Assembly (NCBI GenBank): GCA_026394095.1
Contig: JAPKYY010000076.1
Coordinates: 1 to 11,234, forward strand
Reading direction: 5' to 3'
From: Acidobacteriota bacterium
GTDB lineage: Bacteria; Acidobacteriota; Terriglobia; Bryobacterales; Bryobacteraceae
DNA length: 11,234 bases
Shown piece by piece: positions 1 through 6,789 of the stretch. Made by a program: the position numbers and the translations under genes. How positions within the stretch are numbered: the first letter of the stretch is position 1; each line of letters begins with the position of its first letter. Under the pieces are notes generated by a model that was not told the DNA's origin, did no database searches, and was given only the letters and a program-made list of their open reading frames with translations.

Positions 1-7
1 GGACAGT

Positions 8-25
8 CATCGCGATCACGCGATG
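8..25 (-). terminator. Small perfect inverted repeat downstream of the first DUF4412-like gene
   Basis: Seven-base perfect arms (CATCGCG at 8-14 and CGCGATG at 19-25) flank a four-base loop, starting 18 bases beyond the stop codon of the minus-strand gene at 44-862. Read on that strand, the hairpin is not followed by a T-run within the few bases left before the window edge, so it does not meet the usual intrinsic-terminator pattern. It may be a weak or factor-assisted terminator, a 3' end stabiliser, or chance. The left edge of the window prevents a firm decision. Confidence 0.25.
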
Positions 26-43
26 GCGCATTGGGATCATGAT

Positions 44-862
44 TTATCGATCTGCTTTCTTGAAACCAGCTGGAATCGCAAACTCGCTCGCCGGAATTGT
101 GGCCGTTGAGAAGGCGCTCGACTCGGAGGTAATTTCCATCAAATACTTGCTGTTCCCTGCCCCACCCATCGTTGCCATCGCCTTTTCGGCCATCTCAGCC
201 TGTTTGCCACCAGCCTTCTTCATGGCCTCCATTTGAGCTCGCATCGCCTGCATCTGGGCCTGCATCTGTTTTGATTTTTCATCGTCACCAGATTTCATAC
301 GAGTGATCTGAAGCACTGGAATGCCGTTCACTTTGGCCATCTGCTTTTGAAGATCGGCCATCATGCGAGTGCTTCGGGCATCGCCGCTTGTAGGGAAGAG
401 TCCCTTTTCGGCCATTTTGAGTCCGATTGCTTTTAGCTCTGCTGCGCCAGGCACATCGGTCGAGACCCACATCTCGTTTTCCATGTTCATAGCCATCGGT
501 TGGCCGGTCATGGTCATCGACATAATGACCTGGCGGCAATTGAACCCGCCGATGCGCTTCTGTTGGCCTGTATCTTTTACATCCGCCTTGACCTCCATTC
601 CAGACTTTGTAAGGGCTGCGCCTGCTTGCGTGATTGGTGTGACGCTGTAGGTCTTGGCGGTGACGTTGATCATGGTGACAGTTTGGGCATCCAGATCGGA
701 AATGATGATGTTCGAGCCCGTGTCGACTCTCATCTTGTTGCCCTTGATCTTGTGCTTCGTGATAGCCCCCGCTGCCGGGCCGCTGCCTTTAATGGTGGTG
801 GTGTAGCTGAAGTCGGCGCGGCTGGAAACCGCCAGAACCAGGAAGATGATTGGAATACGCAT
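44..862 (-). CDS. Secreted DUF4412-like protein, paralog 1 (methionine-rich helix)
   Basis: 272 residues, function unknown. Residues 1-16 look like a Sec signal peptide (hydrophobic MRIPIIFLVLAV, likely cleavage after SSRA before DFSY), so the mature protein should be periplasmic or secreted. The following beta-rich pattern (FSYTTTIK, HKIKGNKMRVDTGS, IIISDLDAQTVTMIN, KTYSVTP) is the sort of repeat seen in DUF4412-type proteins; the family call comes from memory, not a search. There is one cysteine, C109 in GFNCRQ, also present in the paralog at 988-1785. Shared blocks include WVSTDVPGA, KAIGLKMAEKGL, LQITRMKS and SSAFSTATIP. Residues 200-214 carry Met at 200, 204, 207, 211 and 214, a heptad-spaced helix that the paralog lacks. 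The ATG at 862 has no clear Shine-Dalgarno sequence, but its position matches the paralog start exactly. It is probably the last gene of the minus-strand cluster starting at 3109. Confidence 0.8.
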   Translation of the reverse strand: MRIPIIFLVLAVSSRADFSYTTTIKGSGPAAGAITKHKIKGNKMRVDTGSNIIISDLDAQTVTMINVTAKTYSVTPITQAGAALTKSGMEVKADVKDTGQQKRIGGFNCRQVIMSMTMTGQPMAMNMENEMWVSTDVPGAAELKAIGLKMAEKGLFPTSGDARSTRMMADLQKQMAKVNGIPVLQITRMKSGDDEKSKQMQAQMQAMRAQMEAMKKAGGKQAEMAEKAMATMGGAGNSKYLMEITSESSAFSTATIPASEFAIPAGFKKADR

Positions 863-871
863 AAGTATCTA

Positions 872-941
872 GACACCGATTGTATGCCTGCACGCTTCCT
901 TTAGTGGGTGCTGATATCGAGAACAGCAACTCGATTCAACG
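872..941 (-). pseudogene. Decayed duplicate of the 3' end of the 1794-2672 gene
   Basis: Positions 872-923 match 1831-1882, which lies inside the coding 3' end of the helical unknown gene, at 45 of 52 bases by my hand alignment. The first 17 bases (gacaccgattgtatgcc) are identical. Read on the minus strand in the parental frame, the relic gives VLDISTH, then a stop (TAA at 901-903 where the parent has Tyr271 TAC), then RKRAGIQSVS; the parent reads FLDISTNYMEHTGIQSVS. Homology continues with one deleted codon to about 941 (LNRVA against LDLLAA). The last roughly 12 parental codons, including the true stop, are missing, bringing the relic within 9 bases of the next start codon. This is a non-coding remnant of a tandem duplication. 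It may now serve as upstream regulatory DNA for the gene at 44-862. Confidence 0.8.
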
Positions 942-987
942 GGGAAGCACCAGCCGCGACGAAACGATGGCTCATGGGAAGCGTGGA

Positions 988-1785
988 TTATTGAACTATT
1001 TTCTTAAAACCAGGCGGAATTGAGAATTCGCTTTCCGGAATGGTAGCCGTTGAGAAGGCACTGGAATCAGAGTTGATCTCGGCAATGTACCTTGCAGTAG
1101 TTGAGCGGCGCATCCGCTTGAATTGACTTAGAATTTCCTCGGCCTCCTTGCTTCCAGTCTTCTCCATCGTCTGCATCGCCGCGTAGACCCGCTTCAATTC
1201 TTCATCGTCAGCTGACTTCATTCGAGTGATCTGAAGTACTGGCATGCCGCTCACTTTGGCAATCTGCTTCTGCAAGTCTGATAGCATTGCGATGCTTCGC
1301 GCATCTGCGCTTGCTGGGAGAAGGCCCTTTTCGGCCATCTTGAGGCCGATCGCTTTCCACTCATTGGCACCCGGAACGTCAGTTGAAACCCAGATCTCGT
1401 GCTCGACGTAAATGGGCTTGCCTGGCCCCGTCTTGATCATCGACACGATGAGCTGGCTGCAGTTCAGATCTCGAATCTTCTTGTGCTCGCCAGTATCGAA
1501 CACGTCAGCCTCTGCATTCATTTCAACCTTCGACAAGGCTGCAGCCGACTCTTTGCCTGGCGAAACCCGGTAGGTTCTTGCAGCTAGATTGATGGTTGTT
1601 ATTGTCTGGGTATCCAGATCTGAAATGATGATCGTCGACCCAGTGTCGATCTTCATCTTGTTGCCTTTAATCTGGTGCCTGGTAACAACTGCTGCCGCCG
1701 GACTGGCTCTCTTGATGGTGGTGGTATAGCTGAAGTCGGCGCACGCTGATGAAGCCAGAATCAGCAAAAGGATGGCATTGCGCAT
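988..1785 (-). CDS. Secreted DUF4412-like protein, paralog 2
   Basis: 265 residues, function unknown. The N-terminus MRNAILLLILASSACA followed by DFSYTTTIK is a good signal peptide with an ACA/D cleavage site, so the protein is probably exported to the periplasm. It aligns along its whole length with the product of 44-862, sharing HxIKGNKM, DTGSxIIISDLD, WVSTDVPGA, KAIGLKMAEKGL, DLQKQ, PVLQITRMKS and the C-terminal SSAFSTATIPxSEFxIPxGFKK. I estimate about 60% identity by eye. The single conserved cysteine is C109 in DLNCSQ. Residues around 195-235 are charged and lack the methionine heptads of paralog 1. The start lies 8 bases after the stop of the gene at 1794-2672, so the two are almost certainly co-transcribed. 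The nearest purine-rich site, AGGAG at 1802-1806, is 16 bases upstream, farther than usual. Confidence 0.8.
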   Translation of the reverse strand: MRNAILLLILASSACADFSYTTTIKRASPAAAVVTRHQIKGNKMKIDTGSTIIISDLDTQTITTINLAARTYRVSPGKESAAALSKVEMNAEADVFDTGEHKKIRDLNCSQLIVSMIKTGPGKPIYVEHEIWVSTDVPGANEWKAIGLKMAEKGLLPASADARSIAMLSDLQKQIAKVSGMPVLQITRMKSADDEELKRVYAAMQTMEKTGSKEAEEILSQFKRMRRSTTARYIAEINSDSSAFSTATIPESEFSIPPGFKKIVQ

Positions 1786-1793
1786 AAAGGATG

Positions 1794-2672
1794 TCAGATC
1801 TCTCCTACGGCTCGTTGAATCAGGCTGCGCGACACCGATTGTATGCCCGTATGCTCCATGTAGTTGGTGCTGATATCGAGAAAGGCAGCCAAGAGATCCA
1901 ATTTGCCCTCGCTGAAATCAATCACTCCACGCATCTGATCGAGAACCTTGTCGAGGGTGATGCCTCGATCTGAGGCAAATGTCGATAGATACGAATTGAA
2001 GGTGCCGAGGCCGCTCTTGATAAAGGGCAACGCTTCCCCGCCCGGAATCACGCCAGCGATTCTTTGGTAGATGGGGCTTTTCGTCAAATCATCGACGCTC
2101 CAGCCAGAGGCTGAGTCCATTAGCTTTTGAGCATAGTCAGGACCCAAAGGAATCAACCCATCAAAGACGGCGATACCGCAAAGACGAATCAGGTTTTCCT
2201 TCTCGTAAGATTTCACTGCGCCCATGAAGTCAGAAATGCTATCGCCGGGGAAACCATTGGTGTAACAGAAGGCCACCATTTCAGAGACGATCTTGAGCCC
2301 GAGGTCGACTGTCTGGGCCTGGTCTTCTTTGGGGGTCAGCTTAGAGAGAAAACTCAGCATCCCTACTTTCTCGCCCAGCATGTGGGCCATCGACGACAGG
2401 CCCACCTTGCCGCCGGCGCTATCCACCAGCTGGTAGATCGAGACTGCGCGCTGGTAGCCTTCGTTGGGGTCGGCATAAAGAGTCAGAGCCCGCTGCCTTA
2501 CCTGGCCAATGAAGCCCGCATCGGTCTCGCCAGTGACGTAGCGGATTGTGTTGTCAAAACCAGTTGTGTTCTGCCATTGTCCGGGTGCTGCAAAATCAAG
2601 GAGCCCGAGGACACGCACGGTCATCCCACTTGTGGGTAATTCGTCGACAAGCTGGTCGATTGCTTTGCTCAT
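1794..2672 (-). CDS. Predicted all-helical cytoplasmic protein of unknown function
   Basis: 292 residues; I do not recognise the family. There is no signal peptide and no membrane segment. The sequence reads as a succession of amphipathic helices (for example KAIDQLVDEL, QRAVSIYQLVDSAGG, SSMAHMLGEKVGMLSFLSKL, LDKVLDQMRGVIDF) separated by Gly/Pro turns (GFPGDS, VIPGGEALP), suggesting a soluble helical fold. No catalytic motif is visible. Two cysteines (136, 165) are unpaired by pattern. The start is well supported: GGAGG at 2682-2686 sits 9 bases before the ATG, and the ATG overlaps the stop of the preceding gene by one base (TAATG), implying translational coupling. A damaged copy of codons about 258-281 lies at 872-941, between the two DUF4412-like paralogs downstream. 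Its position between exported proteins suggests it works with them, but that is inference. Confidence 0.8.
   Translation of the reverse strand: MSKAIDQLVDELPTSGMTVRVLGLLDFAAPGQWQNTTGFDNTIRYVTGETDAGFIGQVRQRALTLYADPNEGYQRAVSIYQLVDSAGGKVGLSSMAHMLGEKVGMLSFLSKLTPKEDQAQTVDLGLKIVSEMVAFCYTNGFPGDSISDFMGAVKSYEKENLIRLCGIAVFDGLIPLGPDYAQKLMDSASGWSVDDLTKSPIYQRIAGVIPGGEALPFIKSGLGTFNSYLSTFASDRGITLDKVLDQMRGVIDFSEGKLDLLAAFLDISTNYMEHTGIQSVSRSLIQRAVGEI
1831..1882 (-). repeat. Parental copy of the 872-923 repeat
   Basis: This 52-base segment, coding for residues about 264-281 of the helical unknown protein, is the intact partner of the relic at 872-923 (45 of 52 bases identical, offset 959). The genes that follow each copy are offset by only 923, so 36 bases between repeat and start codon have been lost from the left copy or gained in the right one. 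Both copies contain TACAAT on the minus strand (1838-1843 and 879-884), a possible -10 element for the DUF4412-like gene that follows; no convincing -35 box is seen. Confidence 0.75.
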
Positions 2673-3109
2673 TATTTGAGGCCTCCGAGTTGAAATTGGT
2701 TAAGCCAGGACTCGCGATCCTGCGCTGTGAAGCTGGGATCGATGGACCGAACTTGCACCTGATAGCGATTCGCCACAAGTATCGCCGTGCCTAGAGACCC
2801 AACAGTGGCTGACGGGTGACCGGCAATCGTGCGGGCACCGGGTTTGAACTTTTCCCGGGCAGTGGGGTTGGAATCGGTATCAGAAATAGACAGTTGAGCC
2901 ATCTTCTTGCCGTCCTTCAAAAGGTCAGCTTGAGAATAGCCTTCTTTTTCCTGAGTGAACTGCACGGTGAGTCCGGCAGCTGATTTTGGGAAGGCGCTAT
3001 TGAAACTCTTGCCTGGGGTGATTTGCGGCCCAGGCTCAGGTCCTGACCGGGAACAATAAAACAGAGTGAGGACCAGGACAAGAGCAAAGGCGAGCGCAAT
3101 TTTCTTCAT
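2672..3109 (-). CDS. Small exported protein, possible lipoprotein
   Basis: 145 residues, function unknown. The N-terminus is MKK followed by a hydrophobic stretch (IALAFALVLVLTLF) and then YCSRSGPEPGP. Cys19 at the end of the hydrophobic core suggests a lipoprotein, but Tyr at -1 is atypical for a lipobox, so a simple membrane anchor or an ordinary signal peptide is also possible. The rest is small and soluble: a Pro/Gly-rich linker to about residue 35, then an alternating beta-like domain (GLTVQFTQEKEGYSQADLL, MAQLSISDTDS, ARTIAGHPSATVGSLGTAILVANRYQVQVRS) ending in WLNQFQLGGLK. The pattern suggests an alpha/beta sandwich, but no family is recognised. It heads the minus-strand cluster; its stop overlaps the next start (TAATG). 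No clear ribosome binding site precedes the ATG. Confidence 0.75.
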   Translation of the reverse strand: MKKIALAFALVLVLTLFYCSRSGPEPGPQITPGKSFNSAFPKSAAGLTVQFTQEKEGYSQADLLKDGKKMAQLSISDTDSNPTAREKFKPGARTIAGHPSATVGSLGTAILVANRYQVQVRSIDPSFTAQDRESWLNQFQLGGLK

Positions 3110-3153
3110 TGTGGGTACTTGTGATTTATACTATCGCTTTGGAACCCAAAGAC
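3110..3153. promoter_or_regulatory. Compact divergent promoter region with overlapping -10-like elements
   Basis: The 44 bases between the minus-strand cluster (start 3109) and the zinc-ribbon gene (preferred start 3154) contain TATACT at 3127-3132 on the plus strand and, overlapping it, TATAAA at 3130-3125 on the minus strand. Each differs from TATAAT by one base. No good -35 match is found at 16-18 bases from either, so an activator or weak promoters would be needed. If the plus-strand element is used, transcription would begin near 3139, downstream of the more distal ATG at 3109. Confidence 0.35.
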
Positions 3154-3348
3154 ATGTTTCCTTCGGAGCACAGACTCGGAGACACCGTGGACGATTTCTG
3201 TGTAAAGTGTAAACGACTCACGAACCACAGCATTGTTTCGCTTGTGGGCACTACCCCAGCAAAGGTGCGTTGTTGTACCTGTTATGGAGATCACGACTTT
3301 CTGAACGAAGTCGCACCGCCCCCAAAGCCGCGCAAAGCTGCTGGCTAA
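3154..3348 (+). CDS. Small zinc-ribbon protein
   Basis: 64 residues from the ATG at 3154. The core is C16-x2-C19 (FCVKCKR) and C40-x2-C43 (RCCTCYG) with 20 residues between pairs, a typical four-cysteine zinc ribbon; C41 is an extra, probably non-ligand, cysteine. The C-terminus is a basic Pro/Lys/Arg tail (APPPKPRKAAG) that could contact nucleic acid or a protein partner. The role is unknown; small zinc ribbons of this sort may bind RNA, DNA or ribosomes. An in-frame ATG at 3109 would give 79 residues, but its leader (WVLVIYTIALEPKD) crosses the likely promoter. GGAA at 3141-3144 lies 9 bases before 3154, so the shorter start is preferred. The gene is divergent from the exported-protein cluster, and its stop directly abuts the convergent permease stop. 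Confidence 0.65.
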   Translation: MFPSEHRLGDTVDDFCVKCKRLTNHSIVSLVGTTPAKVRCCTCYGDHDFLNEVAPPPKPRKAAG

Positions 3349-5577
3349 TCAACTCTTGCCGAGATCGTTTTGTAGTTGCTTGACGACCTCTTCTTTGCCG
3401 GACTTGTCGATTTCTTCATCGAGGCGGCGCAAAGCTATACCCACAATGTCGCGGTGATGGAGCCGGCTGCCAAGCTGCTCATCGCTTGAGAGCTTGAGCC
3501 AGATCTCGTGCAGAAGATCGACATCTTCTGGCCAGAGACGTGGCGGGTGAGGCCCAAGATTGACGAAAACGCTAGTGCGGCCTTCGGCAATGATCTCAAG
3601 TGAAAAGGGATGCTTGGGGTCGGGCAGACCTTCCCAGGCGAGTCCGATTCTGCGGGCTAATTCCTCGCTCGCCATCTTGGCGCTAACGCCGGAAACCAGG
3701 CGAGAGGCCTTGAGCTTGTGAGCCGTCTGAACCATCGCCTCGAAGGGGTCCACTGCGGGAACCACAACGAGGTCTACGTGTTTGCCTTCTTTTTCGGCTA
3801 CCTCAACAACCTTGGAAAAAAGTTCCTGTTCGTAGCTGGTGAAGAGCTGCTCCTGCGACAAATCATGTTCGCCAGTACCAATTGCGACCGGGCGAACCGT
3901 CATCACGACGATGTCATGGCGTCGCAGGTTCGTTTTCTCAAGAACCTTCTTGAGGTGCTCCATATTGCGCCAGCCGCGGACGGCGACAAGCACACAGCCA
4001 GGGCGAGCTTCCAGGCTGTCAGAGGTAACTTCAACCTGATGTTCAAGATTAAACTGTTCGAGACCCTTTACCTTACGCTTCTGCTTCTGCCGGTTCACGT
4101 ATTCGCTCACGGTGAACAGAAGGAACAAAACTACCGTGAAACTGATGCCATAAACGGTGGCCACCTTCTTTGAGATCAGGTTGGCAATGGCGATCAGAAA
4201 CAGCGAGGCCGTCATCGTCGCCAGGCCGAAGGGGATTTCTTTACCACCAATTTTGAAATTGAAAGGGAACTTGTATTCCTGATCGTGGCGCTGAAAGCGA
4301 AGAGCGAGGACGCCCATTGCCTTCATAAAGAAACTCCATACAACACCGAATGCGTATGCTTCCCCCAGAAGGTAGACGTCACCACGCGAACCGATAATCG
4401 TCAGGATTTGCAGAATCGTGATCAGGTGAATGATGCGAGCGCTCGTACCGAATTTCTTGTGCGGCTTGCGGAACCACTTCAACAAGACACCATCCTCGGC
4501 AACACGGTTCAATACACCATTGGCACCGATGATCGAGGTATTTACCGCGCCACTCAGGATCAAGGTGCCCACAATCACGACGAAAACATGGAATGCGTAT
4601 TTGAGGAGTGGATCCCCTTCCAGGCTCATCGCCATGCCGCCAATCAGGTTGTCATAATACTTGGGGCGGATCGAGTCAGGAATGATCATGACGGCGAGCA
4701 GCGAGATCAGGCCTGTCGAGATCACCGCGTAGAAACAAACGATGTTGCTGGTGATCTTCAGATTCTTCATCTTGGGATAAGCAATTTCTCGATAGACCTG
4801 AGCAAGAGTCTCAAAACCGCTCATCGCAAGCAAACTGTGACCAAACGCGATCAGGAGCCCGACTGAGGCGATATTTGGCCAGAAGGTTCCTTCAAACCAG
4901 CCAAGCGATTCCTTGGTGAAGCGAAGATTCTCAATTGTAGGTCCAGGAGGGAGAGGCGCCCCGCCACGCACAATGAGTGTGTAGGCGCTCCAGATCATCA
5001 GCATGCCAACCATCACCGTTGTGATTTGCATGATGCGAAGGGCTTTGTGAGAACTCTCGTGGATTCCCTTGATGTTGGAATACCAGAAGTACAGCGTGAC
5101 GACCACACCAAAAGCGGCGGCAAACATGGGCGGATCCACGTGATAGCCATTGCCCATCTTCTCGAAAGTTTCGTTCAGAAGATGTCCCAAATACTGCCCG
5201 GCAGCAACCGAAGAAATAGGACCTGTAAGAATGTAGTCAACGATCAGAGCACTCACACTGACCTTGGCCATCATCGGGCCGAGAGCATCGCGCACGACAA
5301 CGTAAACGCCACCGCGAACGAACATACTGCAGCTCTCCATGTACACGCTGCGGACGGCGAAACTATAGAGCATCACGGCGAGAATGAACCAGGGGGCGCT
5401 TTTGCCAACAGCCTGTTCGGTGATGCCACCGATGTAGAACATGGTTGAAGCCATGTCGCTGAGTACGATTGCAGCTCCGCGCCAGAAGCTGATAAAAGAC
5501 AGGGCTACCGTTGTGGCGACGACTACTTTGGTTGTAGTGGAACTATGAGAGGACGGGTCGGAAGCGGGGATGGACAT
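3349..5577 (-). CDS. APC-superfamily permease with cytoplasmic Usp-like C-terminal domain
   Basis: 742 residues from the ATG at 5577; an in-frame TTG at 5586 would add three residues, and neither start has a Shine-Dalgarno sequence. Residues about 18-495 hold roughly 12 hydrophobic segments with APC-like features: RGGVYVVVRDALG (88-100), DYILTGPISSVAAGQYLG (114-131), AFGHSLLAMSGFETLAQVYREI (244-265) and NTSIIGANGVLNRVAEDGVLLKWF (346-369). It is probably a proton-coupled importer of amino acids or a related small solute at the inner membrane; the substrate cannot be told. After a basic linker (RQKQKRKVKG), residues about 525-650 form alternating strands and helices like a universal stress protein (GCVLVAVRG, HDIVVMTVRP, VDLVVVPAVDPFEAMVQTAHKL). 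The ATP-binding Gly-rich loop of Usp proteins is not evident. A further charged helical tail runs to 742. The protein is much longer than a typical 450-500-residue APC carrier. Confidence 0.85.
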   Translation of the reverse strand: MSIPASDPSSHSSTTTKVVVATTVALSFISFWRGAAIVLSDMASTMFYIGGITEQAVGKSAPWFILAVMLYSFAVRSVYMESCSMFVRGGVYVVVRDALGPMMAKVSVSALIVDYILTGPISSVAAGQYLGHLLNETFEKMGNGYHVDPPMFAAAFGVVVTLYFWYSNIKGIHESSHKALRIMQITTVMVGMLMIWSAYTLIVRGGAPLPPGPTIENLRFTKESLGWFEGTFWPNIASVGLLIAFGHSLLAMSGFETLAQVYREIAYPKMKNLKITSNIVCFYAVISTGLISLLAVMIIPDSIRPKYYDNLIGGMAMSLEGDPLLKYAFHVFVVIVGTLILSGAVNTSIIGANGVLNRVAEDGVLLKWFRKPHKKFGTSARIIHLITILQILTIIGSRGDVYLLGEAYAFGVVWSFFMKAMGVLALRFQRHDQEYKFPFNFKIGGKEIPFGLATMTASLFLIAIANLISKKVATVYGISFTVVLFLLFTVSEYVNRQKQKRKVKGLEQFNLEHQVEVTSDSLEARPGCVLVAVRGWRNMEHLKKVLEKTNLRRHDIVVMTVRPVAIGTGEHDLSQEQLFTSYEQELFSKVVEVAEKEGKHVDLVVVPAVDPFEAMVQTAHKLKASRLVSGVSAKMASEELARRIGLAWEGLPDPKHPFSLEIIAEGRTSVFVNLGPHPPRLWPEDVDLLHEIWLKLSSDEQLGSRLHHRDIVGIALRRLDEEIDKSGKEEVVKQLQNDLGKS

Positions 5578-5628
5578 AATTTGCAAACCGAATGATCGGC
5601 TCGCAACTTTTATTCTAGGCTGAAATCG
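5578..5628. promoter_or_regulatory. Divergent promoter region between permease and tRNA nucleotidyltransferase genes
   Basis: This 51-base gap must hold the start signals of both flanking genes unless they lie within coding sequence. TAGAAT on the minus strand (5617-5612) and TATTCT on the plus strand (5611-5616) overlap and are the only -10-like hexamers I see. The minus-strand element would give a leader of about 28 bases for the permease, the plus-strand one only about 6 bases. No convincing -35 box accompanies either. Treat as a weak prediction. Confidence 0.25.
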
Positions 5629-6789
5629 ATGGCACTGGAAGCAGGTCGCGAAATGGCGAGGAGAATTGTCGAGCGTTTACAAGGCGCTGGGCACGTTGCC
5701 TATTGGGTGGGAGGTTGTGTTCGTGACCAGTTGATGGGGCTTGAGCCGAAAGACTTCGATGTCGCAACGTCGGCAAGACCAGAGCAGGTTCTCAGCCTTT
5801 TCCCTCGGGCACAACTAGTCGGAGCCAGCTTCGGGGTCGTCCTACACGAAGCCGGCGTAGAGATCGCAACTTTCCGTTCAGAAGGAAAGTATCGGGACGG
5901 TCGAAGACCGGAAGAGGTTCGCTATGAGACCGAGGCCGCCCTGGACGCCACACGCCGCGACTTCACCATCAATGCAATCTTTCACGACCCGATTCGAAAT
6001 GAGACGATCGACTTTGTTGGTGGCAGAGCAGATCTTGCTGCCGGTGTGTTGCGGGCTATAGGGGACCCGCACCTAAGATTCAACGAAGATCATTTGCGGC
6101 TTCTTCGCGCGGTACGCTTTGCCGCGCGCTTCGGCTACGCGATCGAAACACAAACTCATTCGGCGATGGTAGAGATGGCGCCGCTGATCTTGAAAATCGC
6201 AGGTGAACGGCTTCATGATGAGATGCGCAGAATCCTGACTGGCCCCAATCTCGACCTGGCCTGGAAGCACCTCTCCGAGACCGGGCTTCTGCGCGAAATG
6301 CTTCCCGAGGCAAAGGCAGGAAACCGGCTCACCAGGCTCAGAGGGTCGGTGAGCGTGCCCCTAGCGTGGGCTGCGTTACTTGAAGAAGTCGACGATGCCA
6401 GCCCTGTGTATCGCCGCTTCCGATTCTCCGACGAAGAGAGGCACGCGTGTGCGGATCTCCTGGCAAACGAGCATCAATTCCGCTTGCTGCAGCAATTGCC
6501 GCTATCCAGCCTGAAGCGATTTTTACGGCGAACCCATATCGCTGACCATCTCGAATTGCATCGAGCGACGTATGGGGAAACCGAGGCATATCGATTCGCG
6601 AGCCAAAAGCTTCAGGACTGGGGACCAGAGGTGCTCAGCCCTCAGCCGTTGATCGACGGCAGGGATCTCATTGCGCTCGGCCTCGCACCAGGCCCTCGCT
6701 TCAGCCAGATATTAAGGCAGGTAGAAGATGCTCAGCTCGAAGGCCGAATCCAGTCCAAAACAGAAGCGTTGCGGCTAGCTGTCTCTTAG
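5629..6789 (+). CDS. cca: Class II tRNA nucleotidyltransferase / poly(A) polymerase family (CCA-adding enzyme-like)
   Basis: 386 residues. The protein adds nucleotides to tRNA 3' ends (CCA, or only CC or A) in the cytoplasm. Motif A: GGCVRD at 28-33 followed by the metal-binding DFD at 42-44. Motif B: RRDFTINA at 109-116. Motif [10 protein letters not shown] at 139-147. Motif D, the nucleotide-selecting EDxxR: E153-D154-H-L-R157, continuing [13 protein letters not shown]. All key catalytic residues are present. The C-terminal half (about 175-386) is helical and less conserved, as usual. No HD phosphohydrolase motif is seen. Whether it adds full CCA or acts in a split CC-/A-adding pair cannot be decided here. 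The ATG at 5629 has only a weak AGG at 5617-5619; Met9 is an alternative start. The 3' end overlaps the convergent SDR gene by 15 bases. Confidence 0.9.
   Translation: MALEAGREMARRIVERLQGAGHVAYWVGGCVRDQLMGLEPKDFDVATSARPEQVLSLFPRAQLVGASFGVVLHEAGVEIATFRSEGKYRDGRRPEEVRYETEAALDATRRDFTINAIFHDPIRNETIDFVGGRADLAAGVLRAIGDPHLRFNEDHLRLLRAVRFAARFGYAIETQTHSAMVEMAPLILKIAGERLHDEMRRILTGPNLDLAWKHLSETGLLREMLPEAKAGNRLTRLRGSVSVPLAWAALLEEVDDASPVYRRFRFSDEERHACADLLANEHQFRLLQQLPLSSLKRFLRRTHIADHLELHRATYGETEAYRFASQKLQDWGPEVLSPQPLIDGRDLIALGLAPGPRFSQILRQVEDAQLEGRIQSKTEALRLAVS

Noticed and set aside
500..904. Plus-strand open frame across the first DUF4412-like gene
   Set aside because: The minus-strand frame has a signal peptide and a full-length paralog next door, while the plus-strand translation has no recognisable features.
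863..987. Possible small gene or regulatory RNA between the two DUF4412-like genes
   Set aside because: The only structured signal is similarity to the 3' end of the helical-protein gene with an in-frame stop, so a pseudogene relic explains it better. No stable hairpin was noticed in 942-987.
4285..4866. Long open frame on the plus strand inside the permease gene (193 codons)
   Set aside because: It lies wholly antisense to a strongly supported membrane protein, and its translation is a polar composition without domain or motif. It is a frame shadow, as are similar antisense frames over the PIG-L gene (for example 9282-9986).
5578..5586. TTG start at 5586 for the permease
   Set aside because: It adds only three residues, has no ribosome binding site, and an ATG follows immediately at 5577.
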